Assembly: GCA_028066595.1 (NCBI GenBank)
Contig: JALCBJ010000015.1
Location: 1 to 64,000 of the forward strand
From: Thermoanaerobaculia bacterium
GTDB taxonomy: Bacteria > Acidobacteriota > Thermoanaerobaculia > Multivoradales > J023
Direction of reading: 5' to 3'
DNA length: 64,000 bases
Numbering within the stretch: the stretch's first letter is position 1; every line of letters starts with the position of its first letter. Below are positions 42,954 through 50,539 of the stretch, piece by piece. The translations under genes were made by a program, and so were the position numbers. The notes beneath the pieces were generated by a model. The model ran no database searches and was not told where the DNA came from. It was given only the letters and a program-made list of their open reading frames with translations.

Positions 42954-44207
42954 ATGGATGTCGCACGTCCCGATCTGAAACGGAAGAAGCAGCGGAAGCG
43001 CATGATCTTCGGCTCACTGGCCGTTCTTGCGGTCATCGCGATCACAGTCGCCGTGTCCAGTCTGGAACCGGCCGCGCGGGAGGTCGACCGGGCCACGGTT
43101 TGGACGGATACCGTGAAGCGCGGTGAGATGCTGCGCTCCGTGCGCGGCGCCGGCACACTGGTGCCGGAAGAGATTCGTTGGATCGCTGCCGAGACCCAAG
43201 GTCGTGTGGAGCGCATCCTGATCGATCCGGGTGCCACGGTGGAGCCTGAGAGCGTCATTCTCGAGCTATCCGATCCGGACACCGAGCAAGCTGCCGAGGA
43301 CGCGCAACTGGCGCTGGCTTCTGCCGAAGCCAACTACATCGATTTGAAAGTGCGCCTGGAGAGCCAGGTGCTAGATCAGGAGGCCAATCTGGCCCGCGTG
43401 AAGGCCGACTATCAGAGTGCTGTCCTCGACGCCAAGGCGAATCAAGAGCTGTTCGATCATGGACTGATTCCCGACATCGACCTGGAGTCGGCCAAGCTCA
43501 ACGCCGAGCAGCTGACGGTGCGCTACGAGATCGAGCAGAAGCGGATCAAGAAGTTCGCCGAATCTGTGGAAGCTCAGTTGGCCGTCGAGCGCAATCGTGT
43601 CGAGCAGGCCCGGACTCTGGCTACGCTCCGCGGGGCTCGCCTCAAGGCGCTCCAGGTACGCGCCGGCATCCAAGGAGTGGTCCAGCTGGTGCCGGTGGAA
43701 GAAGGCGAGCGCGTGGCCCCGGGTACCAACCTGGCCCGCGTAGCTGACCCCACCGAACTGCGTGCCGACGTTCGGATCGCAGAGACCCAGGCCAAAGACA
43801 TTCAGGTGGGACAGCAGGCCAAGATCGACACCCGCAACGGCATCATCGACGGACACGTGGTACGCATCGATCCGTCCGTACAGCAGGGCACGGTCACGGT
43901 GGAAGTAGCTCTGGACGGAGCGCTACCGAGGGGCGCCCGGCCCGATCTCTCGGTCGATGGCACCATTGAGTTGGAGCGGCTGGTAGACGTGCTCTATGTC
44001 GGTCGTCCGGTCTACGGCCAGCCCAATTCGAAGGTCGGGATGTACAAGATCGGCGCGGACGGCGAGACGGCACAGCTCGTGCAGGTCCACCTCGGACGCA
44101 GTTCCACCACGACCGTCGAGGTCATCGAGGGCCTGCTCGAAGGCGACGAGGTGATCCTCACGGATTCCAGTCAATGGAGCGACGCTGAACGAATTCGCCT
44201 CCGCTGA
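42954..44207 (+). CDS. HlyD/MacA-type periplasmic adaptor protein
   Basis: A 417-residue membrane-fusion protein. A basic tail (KRKKQRKR) precedes one membrane anchor (about 17-36). Next come the barrel-sandwich/lipoyl half (GRVERILIDPGATVEPESVILELSDPD), a long alpha-helical coiled coil (about 110-225, rich in Glu, Ala and Arg), the second lipoyl half (RAGIQGVVQLVPVEEGERVAPGTNLARV), a beta-barrel and a membrane-proximal domain. It should bridge an inner-membrane ABC transporter and an outer-membrane channel. AGGAGA precedes the ATG by six bases. Two ATPase genes follow on the same strand, but no permease. Confidence 0.92.
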   Translation: MDVARPDLKRKKQRKRMIFGSLAVLAVIAITVAVSSLEPAAREVDRATVWTDTVKRGEMLRSVRGAGTLVPEEIRWIAAETQGRVERILIDPGATVEPESVILELSDPDTEQAAEDAQLALASAEANYIDLKVRLESQVLDQEANLARVKADYQSAVLDAKANQELFDHGLIPDIDLESAKLNAEQLTVRYEIEQKRIKKFAESVEAQLAVERNRVEQARTLATLRGARLKALQVRAGIQGVVQLVPVEEGERVAPGTNLARVADPTELRADVRIAETQAKDIQVGQQAKIDTRNGIIDGHVVRIDPSVQQGTVTVEVALDGALPRGARPDLSVDGTIELERLVDVLYVGRPVYGQPNSKVGMYKIGADGETAQLVQVHLGRSSTTTVEVIEGLLEGDEVILTDSSQWSDAERIRLR

Positions 44208-44332
44208 CGTTGTATAGGAAGAGACACAGGCATTCTGGGACGAATGGCATTGGATGCAGCACTGGCTGTAACAACTCAGCCCGCATCCCGTAGACAAGTC
44301 AAGACCGCGAGAACCAACAGGAGACGGAGCCC

Positions 44333-45034
44333 ATGAGCGACAAATCGTTGATTCACCTGGAAGGCGTGACCAAGGTCTTCTATACCGAGGACGTGGAGAC
44401 CCACGCCCTGTCGGGCATTCACCTCGACATCTTCCCGGGCGAGTATGTTTCGATTTCGGGACCGTCCGGCTGTGGCAAGTCGACGCTGCTGTCGATCCTC
44501 GGTCTGCTCGACACGCCCACCGAGGGAACCTACGTACTCAACGAGCAGCTGGTGACCAACCTCAGCCTTTCGGACCGCGCGCGAATCCGCAACCGGGAGA
44601 TCGGCTTCATCTTCCAGGCGTTCAACCTGATCGGCGATCTCACCGTGTACGAGAACGTCGAGCTACCCCTTACCTACCGCGGCACGCCGTCTGCGGAGCG
44701 TAAGAAGAAGGTCCAGAACGCGCTCGAGCGTGTCGGAATGGCACATCGTATGAAGCACTATCCTGCGCAGCTCTCCGGTGGTCAGCAGCAGCGTGTGGCC
44801 GTGGCCCGCGCCGTCGTCGGTGATCCGTCGATCCTGCTCGCTGACGAGCCGACCGGTAATCTCGACTCGTCGAACGGCGAGGCAGTGATGAACCTTCTGG
44901 AAGAGCTGCACGAGGCCGGTTCCACGATCTGCATGGTGACGCACGACCCGCGGTACGCCCGCCACGCCGAGCGCAGCATCCAGCTCTTCGATGGTCGCGT
45001 CGTCGAGGAGAAGGACGCCGTCGCCACGGCCTGA
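44333..45034 (+). CDS. MacB/LolD-type ABC transporter ATPase, first copy
   Basis: A 233-residue ATPase. Walker A is GPSGCGKSTLLSILGLLDTP, Q-loop FIFQAFNLIGDLT, signature LSGGQQQRVAVARAVVG, Walker B SILLADEPTGNLDSSNG, and H-loop MVTHDPRYARHA. These match the MacB/LolD group, which powers FtsX/MacB-type permeases. No permease domain is fused and none is encoded in this operon. Likely partner permeases are ADOP-like proteins elsewhere; the ADOP at 12446 is one candidate but nothing links them. Confidence 0.93.
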   Translation: MSDKSLIHLEGVTKVFYTEDVETHALSGIHLDIFPGEYVSISGPSGCGKSTLLSILGLLDTPTEGTYVLNEQLVTNLSLSDRARIRNREIGFIFQAFNLIGDLTVYENVELPLTYRGTPSAERKKKVQNALERVGMAHRMKHYPAQLSGGQQQRVAVARAVVGDPSILLADEPTGNLDSSNGEAVMNLLEELHEAGSTICMVTHDPRYARHAERSIQLFDGRVVEEKDAVATA

Positions 45035-45044
45035 GCCCTTTTGT

Positions 45045-45084
45045 AGGAGCCCTCTTCGCCCCCCAAAGGGGGGCGTTCGCTCCT
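45045..45084 (+). terminator. Two-part hairpin between the two ATPase genes
   Basis: Outer stem AGGAGC (45045-45050) with GCTCCT (45079-45084) and inner stem CGCCCCCC (45057-45064) with GGGGGGCG (45068-45075) around an AAA loop. It begins 10 nt after the first ATPase stop codon. The inner stem is very stable; the region after it is C- and T-rich rather than a pure T-run. It may end most transcripts after the first ATPase. Confidence 0.6.
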
Positions 45085-45107
45085 CTCGTATGCTCGGCCG
45101 ATCCAGC

Positions 45108-45179
45108 CTACGCGTTGGCCCTCCGGCCCTGTCGGAGGAGGGTCGGGCGTAGCATTCCGGCCCCCTTTCCAACGGGGGC
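45108..45179. repeat. Two further hairpins in the ATPase gap
   Basis: A nested structure: CTACGC (45108-45113) with GCGTAG (45147-45152), enclosing CCTCCG (45120-45125) with CGGAGG (45133-45138). Directly after it, GCCCCC (45160-45165) pairs with GGGGGC (45174-45179) around TTTCCAAC. With the hairpin at 45045-45084 this makes three stem-loops in 135 nt. C- and G-run hairpins of this kind are often interspersed repeats. Confidence 0.55.
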
Positions 45180-45216
45180 GCTGGAGGGATTCGAATACCG
45201 GGTCTGGGACGCATCC

Positions 45217-45222
45217 ACTAGA
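45217..45222 (+). promoter_or_regulatory. Possible -10 box before the second ATPase gene
   Basis: TAGAAT lies 26 nt before the ATG at 45249, downstream of the three hairpins. No convincing -35 box at 16-18 nt was found. It would allow the second ATPase to be expressed separately from the first. Confidence 0.3.
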
Positions 45223-45248
45223 ATGAGACCCATGCCCCAGGAGCTCAC

Positions 45249-45929
45249 ATGCCGCTGATCCGAACCCGCAATCTCGAGAAGTTCTTCGAGACCGGCTACG
45301 GCCGCACCTACGTTCTTCGCCGCATCGATCTCGACATCGAGCCTGGCGAGTTCGTCACCATCATGGGCCCGTCGGGTGCCGGGAAATCGACTCTGCTACA
45401 CATCCTCGGCATGCTCGACGGTGCGTGGAACGGAGACTACGAGTTCGACGGCCATCCCGTGCATCGGATGAAGCCCAAGCAGCGTAACGAGCTGCACAAA
45501 CAGAACATCGGGTTTGTCTTCCAGAGCTACCATTTGCTCGATGACCTGACGGTCTACGAGAATCTGGAAGTGCCGTTGTCGTATCGAAAGATCAAGCGAG
45601 CCGAGCGGCAATCGATGGTCGCCGATATCCTGGATCGTTTTCAGATCGTGGGCAAGAAAGATCTTTTCCCGAACCAACTTTCCGGAGGCCAGCAGCAGCT
45701 GGTGGGCGTGGCTCGCGCGGTGATCATGAACCCGAAGGTCATCTTCGCCGACGAGCCGACCGGCAACCTGCACACTGCCCAGGCGGACGAGATCATGGAG
45801 CTCTTCCAGCAACTCAACGGGGAAGGCACCACGATCGTGCAGGTCACGCACTCCGAGCGCAACGCGGAGTACGGCAAGCGGATCATCCATCTCAAGGACG
45901 GATGGCTGGACCGCGACGACACGGCCTGA
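45249..45929 (+). CDS. MacB/LolD-type ABC transporter ATPase, second copy
   Basis: A 226-residue ATPase similar in plan to the previous one. Walker A GPSGAGKSTLLHILGMLDG, Q-loop FVFQSYHLLDDLT, signature LSGGQQQLVGVARAV, Walker B VIFADEPTGNLHTAQ, H-loop QVTHSERNAEYG. The signature has Leu where the usual R follows LSGGQQQ, and the D-loop region is H-T-A rather than the usual D-S. AGGAG precedes the ATG by six bases. It could form a heterodimer with the first ATPase, but it may also serve a different permease. Confidence 0.92.
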   Translation: MPLIRTRNLEKFFETGYGRTYVLRRIDLDIEPGEFVTIMGPSGAGKSTLLHILGMLDGAWNGDYEFDGHPVHRMKPKQRNELHKQNIGFVFQSYHLLDDLTVYENLEVPLSYRKIKRAERQSMVADILDRFQIVGKKDLFPNQLSGGQQQLVGVARAVIMNPKVIFADEPTGNLHTAQADEIMELFQQLNGEGTTIVQVTHSERNAEYGKRIIHLKDGWLDRDDTA

Positions 45930-45960
45930 CATTTGTGTCCGAAGCCGAAGCTGGGAGACC

Positions 45961-46986
45961 GTGAGTCCCTCGGTCTCGGTTCTGCTGCCGGTCCGCGATG
46001 CGGAACGGACGCTGCCCACTTGTCTGCGTAGCCTCGAGCGCCAGACCCTGAGAGACTTCGAGATCGTCGTCGTGGACGACGGCTCGACGGACGGTACGCC
46101 AACTGTCCTCAATGGATGGATGCGCCGCGAGCCCCGACTGCGCGTCGTGCGGACGGAGGCACGGGGGCTGGTGCCTGCACTCAACGAGGGTCTCCACGAG
46201 TGCCGAGCGCCCTTCGTGGCCCGCATGGATGCGGACGACGCCATGTTGCCGGCTCGGTTGGCGAAGCAGTCGGTGCTGCTGTCGAGCGACCGGGACCTGG
46301 GCGTCGTCTCGTGTCGTGTGCGATGTTTTCCCAAAGGCAGGATCGCCGGTGGATTTCGCCACTACGAGAGCTGGCTGAATCGGCTCCAGACACCGGAAGA
46401 GCATCGTGCGCAGCGGTTCGTGGAGAGCCCTGTCGCCCATCCTTCGGTCATGTTCCGCACCGACCTCGTCCGTCGGGTAGGTGGCTATCGCAGCGTTCCG
46501 GAAACCGATCCTTGGCCGGAAGACTACGATCTCTGGTTGCGCCTGTTGGAGGACGGAGTTCGTTTTACCAAGGTACCGGAGATTCTCCACCTTTGGCGCG
46601 ACCGCGACGATCGCCTCACCCGTAGCGATCCCCGATATGGCAAGGACCGATTCGTCGCCTGTAAGGCTCACTTCCTCGCTCGAGGGCCGCTCTCGGACCG
46701 GCCACCCGTCGTGGTTTGGGGGGCAGGCCAGACCGGACGCCGTCTGGTCAAGGCGTTGGCGCGGGAATGCCGAGTCCCCGAAGCCTTCGTCGACATCGAT
46801 CCAAAGAAAGTGGGCCGGCGCCCTTACGGTATCCCGGTACACCGCGCCGAGGAGCTATCGTCACTGCTACAGCCGCACGCCATCGTCTTGGTGGCCGTCA
46901 GTCGTCGCGGCGCTCCAGAGATGATACGTCCGAAGCTCGCTGAGGCGGGTTTGGTGGAGGGCCGGTCGGCGTTCTTCGCTGCGTAG
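45961..46986 (+). CDS. Family 2 glycosyltransferase with C-terminal Rossmann-like domain
   Basis: A 341-residue protein. Residues 1-225 are a GT2 domain: VSVLLPVRDAERTLPTCLRSL, VVVDDGSTDGT, RMDADDAMLPARL (the metal-binding motif), and the C-terminal PWPEDYDLWLRLLEDG acid. Residues about 248-341 form a separate nucleotide-binding-like domain starting VVVWGAGQTGRRLVKAL with VDIDPKKVGRRPYGIPV, like the small Rossmann domain of PglD- or methyltransferase-associated proteins. GTG at 45961 is the start. It is 31 nt after the second ATPase on the same strand and may be co-transcribed, suggesting an envelope glycan. Confidence 0.86.
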   Translation: MSPSVSVLLPVRDAERTLPTCLRSLERQTLRDFEIVVVDDGSTDGTPTVLNGWMRREPRLRVVRTEARGLVPALNEGLHECRAPFVARMDADDAMLPARLAKQSVLLSSDRDLGVVSCRVRCFPKGRIAGGFRHYESWLNRLQTPEEHRAQRFVESPVAHPSVMFRTDLVRRVGGYRSVPETDPWPEDYDLWLRLLEDGVRFTKVPEILHLWRDRDDRLTRSDPRYGKDRFVACKAHFLARGPLSDRPPVVVWGAGQTGRRLVKALARECRVPEAFVDIDPKKVGRRPYGIPVHRAEELSSLLQPHAIVLVAVSRRGAPEMIRPKLAEAGLVEGRSAFFAA

Positions 46987-47007
46987 CCGGGAACCGGAGC
47001 CGGCAGC

Positions 47008-47718
47008 TCAGAGGTCCACCGGTATTCGTTCCATCAACTCGATCCGCTGACGTGTGAAGCGCATTCGAAACGCGATCGGCTCGACACCTTTCTCGACGAC
47101 GGACCGCAGGATGCGTCCGTAGTCGGGATCGATCTCGTCGGCTGGACGAAATCGCGTGCAGTCGGCCCGTCCGACGAAGAAGAACATCACGCCGCGCTCG
47201 CCCTGCTCGACTACTCCCGCCAACTCTCGGAGGTGCTTTTGACCTCTGGTGGTCACAGCGTCGGGAAAGGCAGCATGCTCGCCCACTCGCCACGTCGTGT
47301 TCTTGATCTCGACCCAGCAACGCGGCCGGCCGCCGTCCGGATCTTCGAGCAGGACGTCGATGCGGCTTCGGTCGTTCTCACCGTAGGGCACCTCACGACG
47401 CTGGTATGGGTAGCCTGCCAGCTCGGCGATTCTTCCGTTCTCGATCCAGGCTGCGACGGCGCGATTGGGATTTGCCGTGTTCACGCCTACCCAGGTGCGC
47501 CCCATCCGGATCATCTCCAGTGTATGACGCAGCTTTCGCTTCGGATTCCTCGAGTCGGAGATCAGCACCGGCCTGCCCGGCTCCGAGCAACCCTTCATCG
47601 ATCCCGAGTTTGCGCAATGGACCGTGATCGTTTCGCCGGTGGCCAGCTCCACGTCGGCCAGGAAGCGCTTGTAGCGCCGGATCAGGCGACCTTCGATCAG
47701 GTCATCGGGCAGGCGCAT
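47008..47718 (-). CDS. sfsA: SfsA family protein (DNA/RNA nuclease SfsA)
   Basis: A 236-residue SfsA protein. It has the OB-fold N-terminus (LIEGRLIRRYKRFLADVEL with VHCANSGSMKGC) and the PD-(D/E)XK-like core: RIDVLLE, CWVEIKNTTW, FPDAVTTRGQKHLREL. SfsA was named for sugar-fermentation stimulation and is described as a nucleic-acid-binding nuclease-like protein; its physiological role is unclear. It is the last gene of the leftward operon starting at 53878 and follows the Ste24-like gene by 20 nt. Confidence 0.93.
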   Translation of the reverse strand: MRLPDDLIEGRLIRRYKRFLADVELATGETITVHCANSGSMKGCSEPGRPVLISDSRNPKRKLRHTLEMIRMGRTWVGVNTANPNRAVAAWIENGRIAELAGYPYQRREVPYGENDRSRIDVLLEDPDGGRPRCWVEIKNTTWRVGEHAAFPDAVTTRGQKHLRELAGVVEQGERGVMFFFVGRADCTRFRPADEIDPDYGRILRSVVEKGVEPIAFRMRFTRQRIELMERIPVDL

Positions 47719-47738
47719 GGTACGAGGCCTGGGTGCTC

Positions 47739-49034
47739 TCAGGCTGCCGGTTCGGGGGAGGGTTCCAGGCGTTGGTCCGCATACTCCGAGCGGTGGACGC
47801 CCAGAGCCCGGATTCGCTGGGCCACCGGAGGGTGGGAGTAGTAGAGCGCTGCGTAGAGGGGATGGGGGCTCGGGTTGGTGAGGTTGTCGGCGGCGAGCCG
47901 GCGAAGCGCTCGCGCCATTCCACCCGCTTCCGCGGTGTCGGCGGCAAAGCGATCGGCTTGGAACTCGAACCTACGCTGCATCGCCAAGATGAACAGCGAC
48001 AACACCATTTCGAGGGGGGTATAGAGCAGGCCGAAGAAGACGAGCCCGGCGTGCACCGACATCTGCTCCATGGAGAATGCTTCGAACAAACCGTGCTGCT
48101 GGAGAAAGAATCCCAGCAGGAAGAAGAGCACACCGGTGTGTAGCAGGCTCACCACCGTCATCAGCGGGATGTGCCGCCTTCGATAGTGACCTACCTCATG
48201 GGCCAGGACGGCCACCAGCTCGTCCTCCGGGTGTTTTTCGATCAGGGTGTCGAAGAGGGCGATGCGTTTGGTCTTGCCGAAGCCGGTGAAGAAAGCATTG
48301 GAACGCGTCGACCGGCGCGATCCGTCGATGACGAAAATGCCGTCGAGCCCGAAGCCGACTTTGCGTGCGTAGTCCTCCAATGCCTGCCGGACGCTGCCCT
48401 GGTCGAGTGGAGTGAACCGATAGAAGAACGGCAGGATCCAGGTAGGTAAGACGACTTGCACCAACAACGTGACCGCCGCAACCAGTAGCCAGCTCCACAG
48501 CCAGGCGTTCTCCACACGTTGGAAGAAAACCAGGATCGCAGCTACCACCGGTCCGCCGAGCGCGGCTCCGAGAGCCAGACTCTTCACGAGATCGAGAACG
48601 AAGGTCTTCGGTGTAGTGCGATTGAAGCCGTAACGTTCCTCGATGACGAACGTCGACCAGATGGAGAATGGCAGGTCCACGGCCGCCTTGCCCACGACCA
48701 GCGCCCCGATGAACAGGAGGCCCGTCCACAGCTCGGACAGATCGAAACCACGGAGCCAGCGGTCGAGAACGTCGAATCCACCCAGCCACCAGAATGCGAG
48801 GAGCGCCGCCAGGTCGAAGGTCGAGGTCCAGAATCCGAAGCGGCTGCGCTCACGGGTGTACTCCTGTGAGCGGCGAAAGCGTGTTTCGTCGTAGACACCT
48901 TCCAGCTCCGGTGGCGGCACAGAACGCAGCGCGTTGAGGTTGAGGATGGTGGCGATGCGGCCCAGCGCCCAGGACACGAGGAGCGCGGCCAGGATCACCG
49001 CTGAGTAGAGGTTCAGCGATGGCGGATCGATCAC
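47739..49034 (-). CDS. M48 family (Ste24/CAAX-protease-like) metallopeptidase
   Basis: A 431-residue integral membrane zinc protease. Five to seven membrane segments surround the catalytic part, where HEVGHYRRRH holds the zinc ligands and Glu, and EFQADRFA the third ligand. GSRRSTRSNAFFTGFGKTKRIALFDTL is the Ste24 signature. In bacteria such proteins are quality-control or lipoprotein-related proteases. It is translationally coupled to the DUF4340 gene by an ATGA overlap at 49031-49034. The coupling of a Ste24-type protease with a gliding-type ABC system and SfsA looks stable here, but the reason is unknown. Confidence 0.92.
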   Translation of the reverse strand: MIDPPSLNLYSAVILAALLVSWALGRIATILNLNALRSVPPPELEGVYDETRFRRSQEYTRERSRFGFWTSTFDLAALLAFWWLGGFDVLDRWLRGFDLSELWTGLLFIGALVVGKAAVDLPFSIWSTFVIEERYGFNRTTPKTFVLDLVKSLALGAALGGPVVAAILVFFQRVENAWLWSWLLVAAVTLLVQVVLPTWILPFFYRFTPLDQGSVRQALEDYARKVGFGLDGIFVIDGSRRSTRSNAFFTGFGKTKRIALFDTLIEKHPEDELVAVLAHEVGHYRRRHIPLMTVVSLLHTGVLFFLLGFFLQQHGLFEAFSMEQMSVHAGLVFFGLLYTPLEMVLSLFILAMQRRFEFQADRFAADTAEAGGMARALRRLAADNLTNPSPHPLYAALYYSHPPVAQRIRALGVHRSEYADQRLEPSPEPAA

Positions 49035-50518
49035 GTGCCGTCTCCGACGACGTCGTCTTCCGCGGCCGCGTCAGCTGGAGGCGGAACGGGCTCGGCATCG
49101 CGCAACGCCTTGACGGCTTCGAGCAGCTCATCCACTTTTTCCGCGGGTAGCAGTAGGACGACGTCCCGACCCTCGGCGCGGGCAGCGAAGAGTCCCTCGT
49201 CCGTAAGGCCGTAGAGGAGCATGTTCTCTTCACCGTCCTCGTTCACTAGGGTGACACGGAGCTGCGGTTCCTCGAGATCCAGCTCGACGGCGTCGGACTC
49301 GGCCAGCAACCGCTCGGCTCTCACTTCCGAGAGCGGGTAGAGCACGTTGGACGCTGCGGTGTAGGGCACTTCGTCTCCCGCCATGTCTCCCTCGGCGTTC
49401 TCTGCCACACGGGCCGTATCGCCCAGGGTACGCAGCCAGTCCGACTCGTGACGACGAATCGCTAGAAGCTCCTCTCCCACCTGGTCGAGGATGGCCTCGT
49501 CGACTCGAAAGACCGGTAGGTGAGTCCAGGCTGTGGAGCGCCAGGATTCGGGAGATGCGACCACGGCCTCCGTCACTGGGCCGGATATGAGTCGGACGAG
49601 CTGGCCGTCCTCGCCACCCACGCGAGCCAACGGCTCGGTCGCCTCGAGCTCGGCCAGCTCGAGCTGCCAGGGCGCCTCTTCGTCGGTCATGGTGATCTCG
49701 AAACGAGCCTGCGCCGCGAATGCCGAGCGCGCTTCTTCGCCGTCTTCGAAGCTGGCTGCTTCGAGGGCCGCGAGGCTCGACAACAGGCCGCGGACCCGAT
49801 CTCGATCGGCACGATCCTGGATCGGTTCGTCGAGCAGGAAATCCTCACCGTCTCCGGCGCGGAGCAGCGCCGCGCGGCGGCCGTCGGTGGACATCCAGGC
49901 AAGCCGTTGGACGTCGCTCTGGCGACCGAAGAACAGGCGTTTGTCCCGCCAGTCTCCGGCGCTCTGCGCGACCTTCTCACGAAGGGACTCACCGAACCCG
50001 GTCTGTACGACTCGACCCTGGGCCGCCGTACCACCGGTCTCTCCCGTCACGCGGACCAAGGCATCTTCGGACAAGGGTACATCGGCGCCCACCTCGAGCG
50101 TCGCCTCGTCTTCCGAGGTCGACACGACGATCGAGAAACGGGGTTCGTCGAGGCCCGCGGCTGTCGTGTCCACGTTTTCCAGAGACCGCTCGATCCGCAA
50201 ACCGATCAGCTCGCCGAGGAAGCCGAGGACCGCCTGAGCATCCGCACGGGCCTTCTGCGGCATCGCGACGTGCCATTCGGGCTCCTGGCTGGCATCGTCC
50301 TCGTCGTCGGCGACCTCGGGAAGAACGCGCTCGAGCCTCACCTCCCGCCCCTCGGCACGGAGAGTCACCGCCGTAACGTCGTCGGCCTCCAGAGCTAGGA
50401 CTTGGGTCTCCAGCTCCTTCTTCTCGTCCGTAGACGGCAGGTCGCGCTCCACGAAGTAGACGAAGGCACCGAGGGCTGCGGTAACGACTGCCAGAATCGC
50501 AAGGGTCTTCGGCTTCAT
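49031..50518 (-). CDS. DUF4340 protein of the GldG-type ABC operon
   Basis: A 495-residue DUF4340 family protein. One N-terminal membrane anchor (ILAVVTAALGAFVYFVERD) is followed by repeated beta-alpha domains of the type EADDVTAVTLRAEGREVRLERV and RFSIVVSTSEDEATLEVG, repeated about twice. It is largely acidic and presumably faces the periplasm. DUF4340 proteins occur beside GldG-like genes and are thought to belong to that ABC system; function unknown. It starts 21 nt after the GldG-like gene and overlaps the protease gene by four bases. Confidence 0.87.
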   Translation of the reverse strand: MKPKTLAILAVVTAALGAFVYFVERDLPSTDEKKELETQVLALEADDVTAVTLRAEGREVRLERVLPEVADDEDDASQEPEWHVAMPQKARADAQAVLGFLGELIGLRIERSLENVDTTAAGLDEPRFSIVVSTSEDEATLEVGADVPLSEDALVRVTGETGGTAAQGRVVQTGFGESLREKVAQSAGDWRDKRLFFGRQSDVQRLAWMSTDGRRAALLRAGDGEDFLLDEPIQDRADRDRVRGLLSSLAALEAASFEDGEEARSAFAAQARFEITMTDEEAPWQLELAELEATEPLARVGGEDGQLVRLISGPVTEAVVASPESWRSTAWTHLPVFRVDEAILDQVGEELLAIRRHESDWLRTLGDTARVAENAEGDMAGDEVPYTAASNVLYPLSEVRAERLLAESDAVELDLEEPQLRVTLVNEDGEENMLLYGLTDEGLFAARAEGRDVVLLLPAEKVDELLEAVKALRDAEPVPPPADAAAEDDVVGDGT

Positions 50519-50539
50519 GACGATCTGTTCCTCTCGTCT

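Noticed and set aside
45035-45248. A missing FtsX/MacB permease hidden between the two ATPase genes
   Set aside because: The gap is only 214 nt, full of hairpins, and no frame encodes membrane segments.
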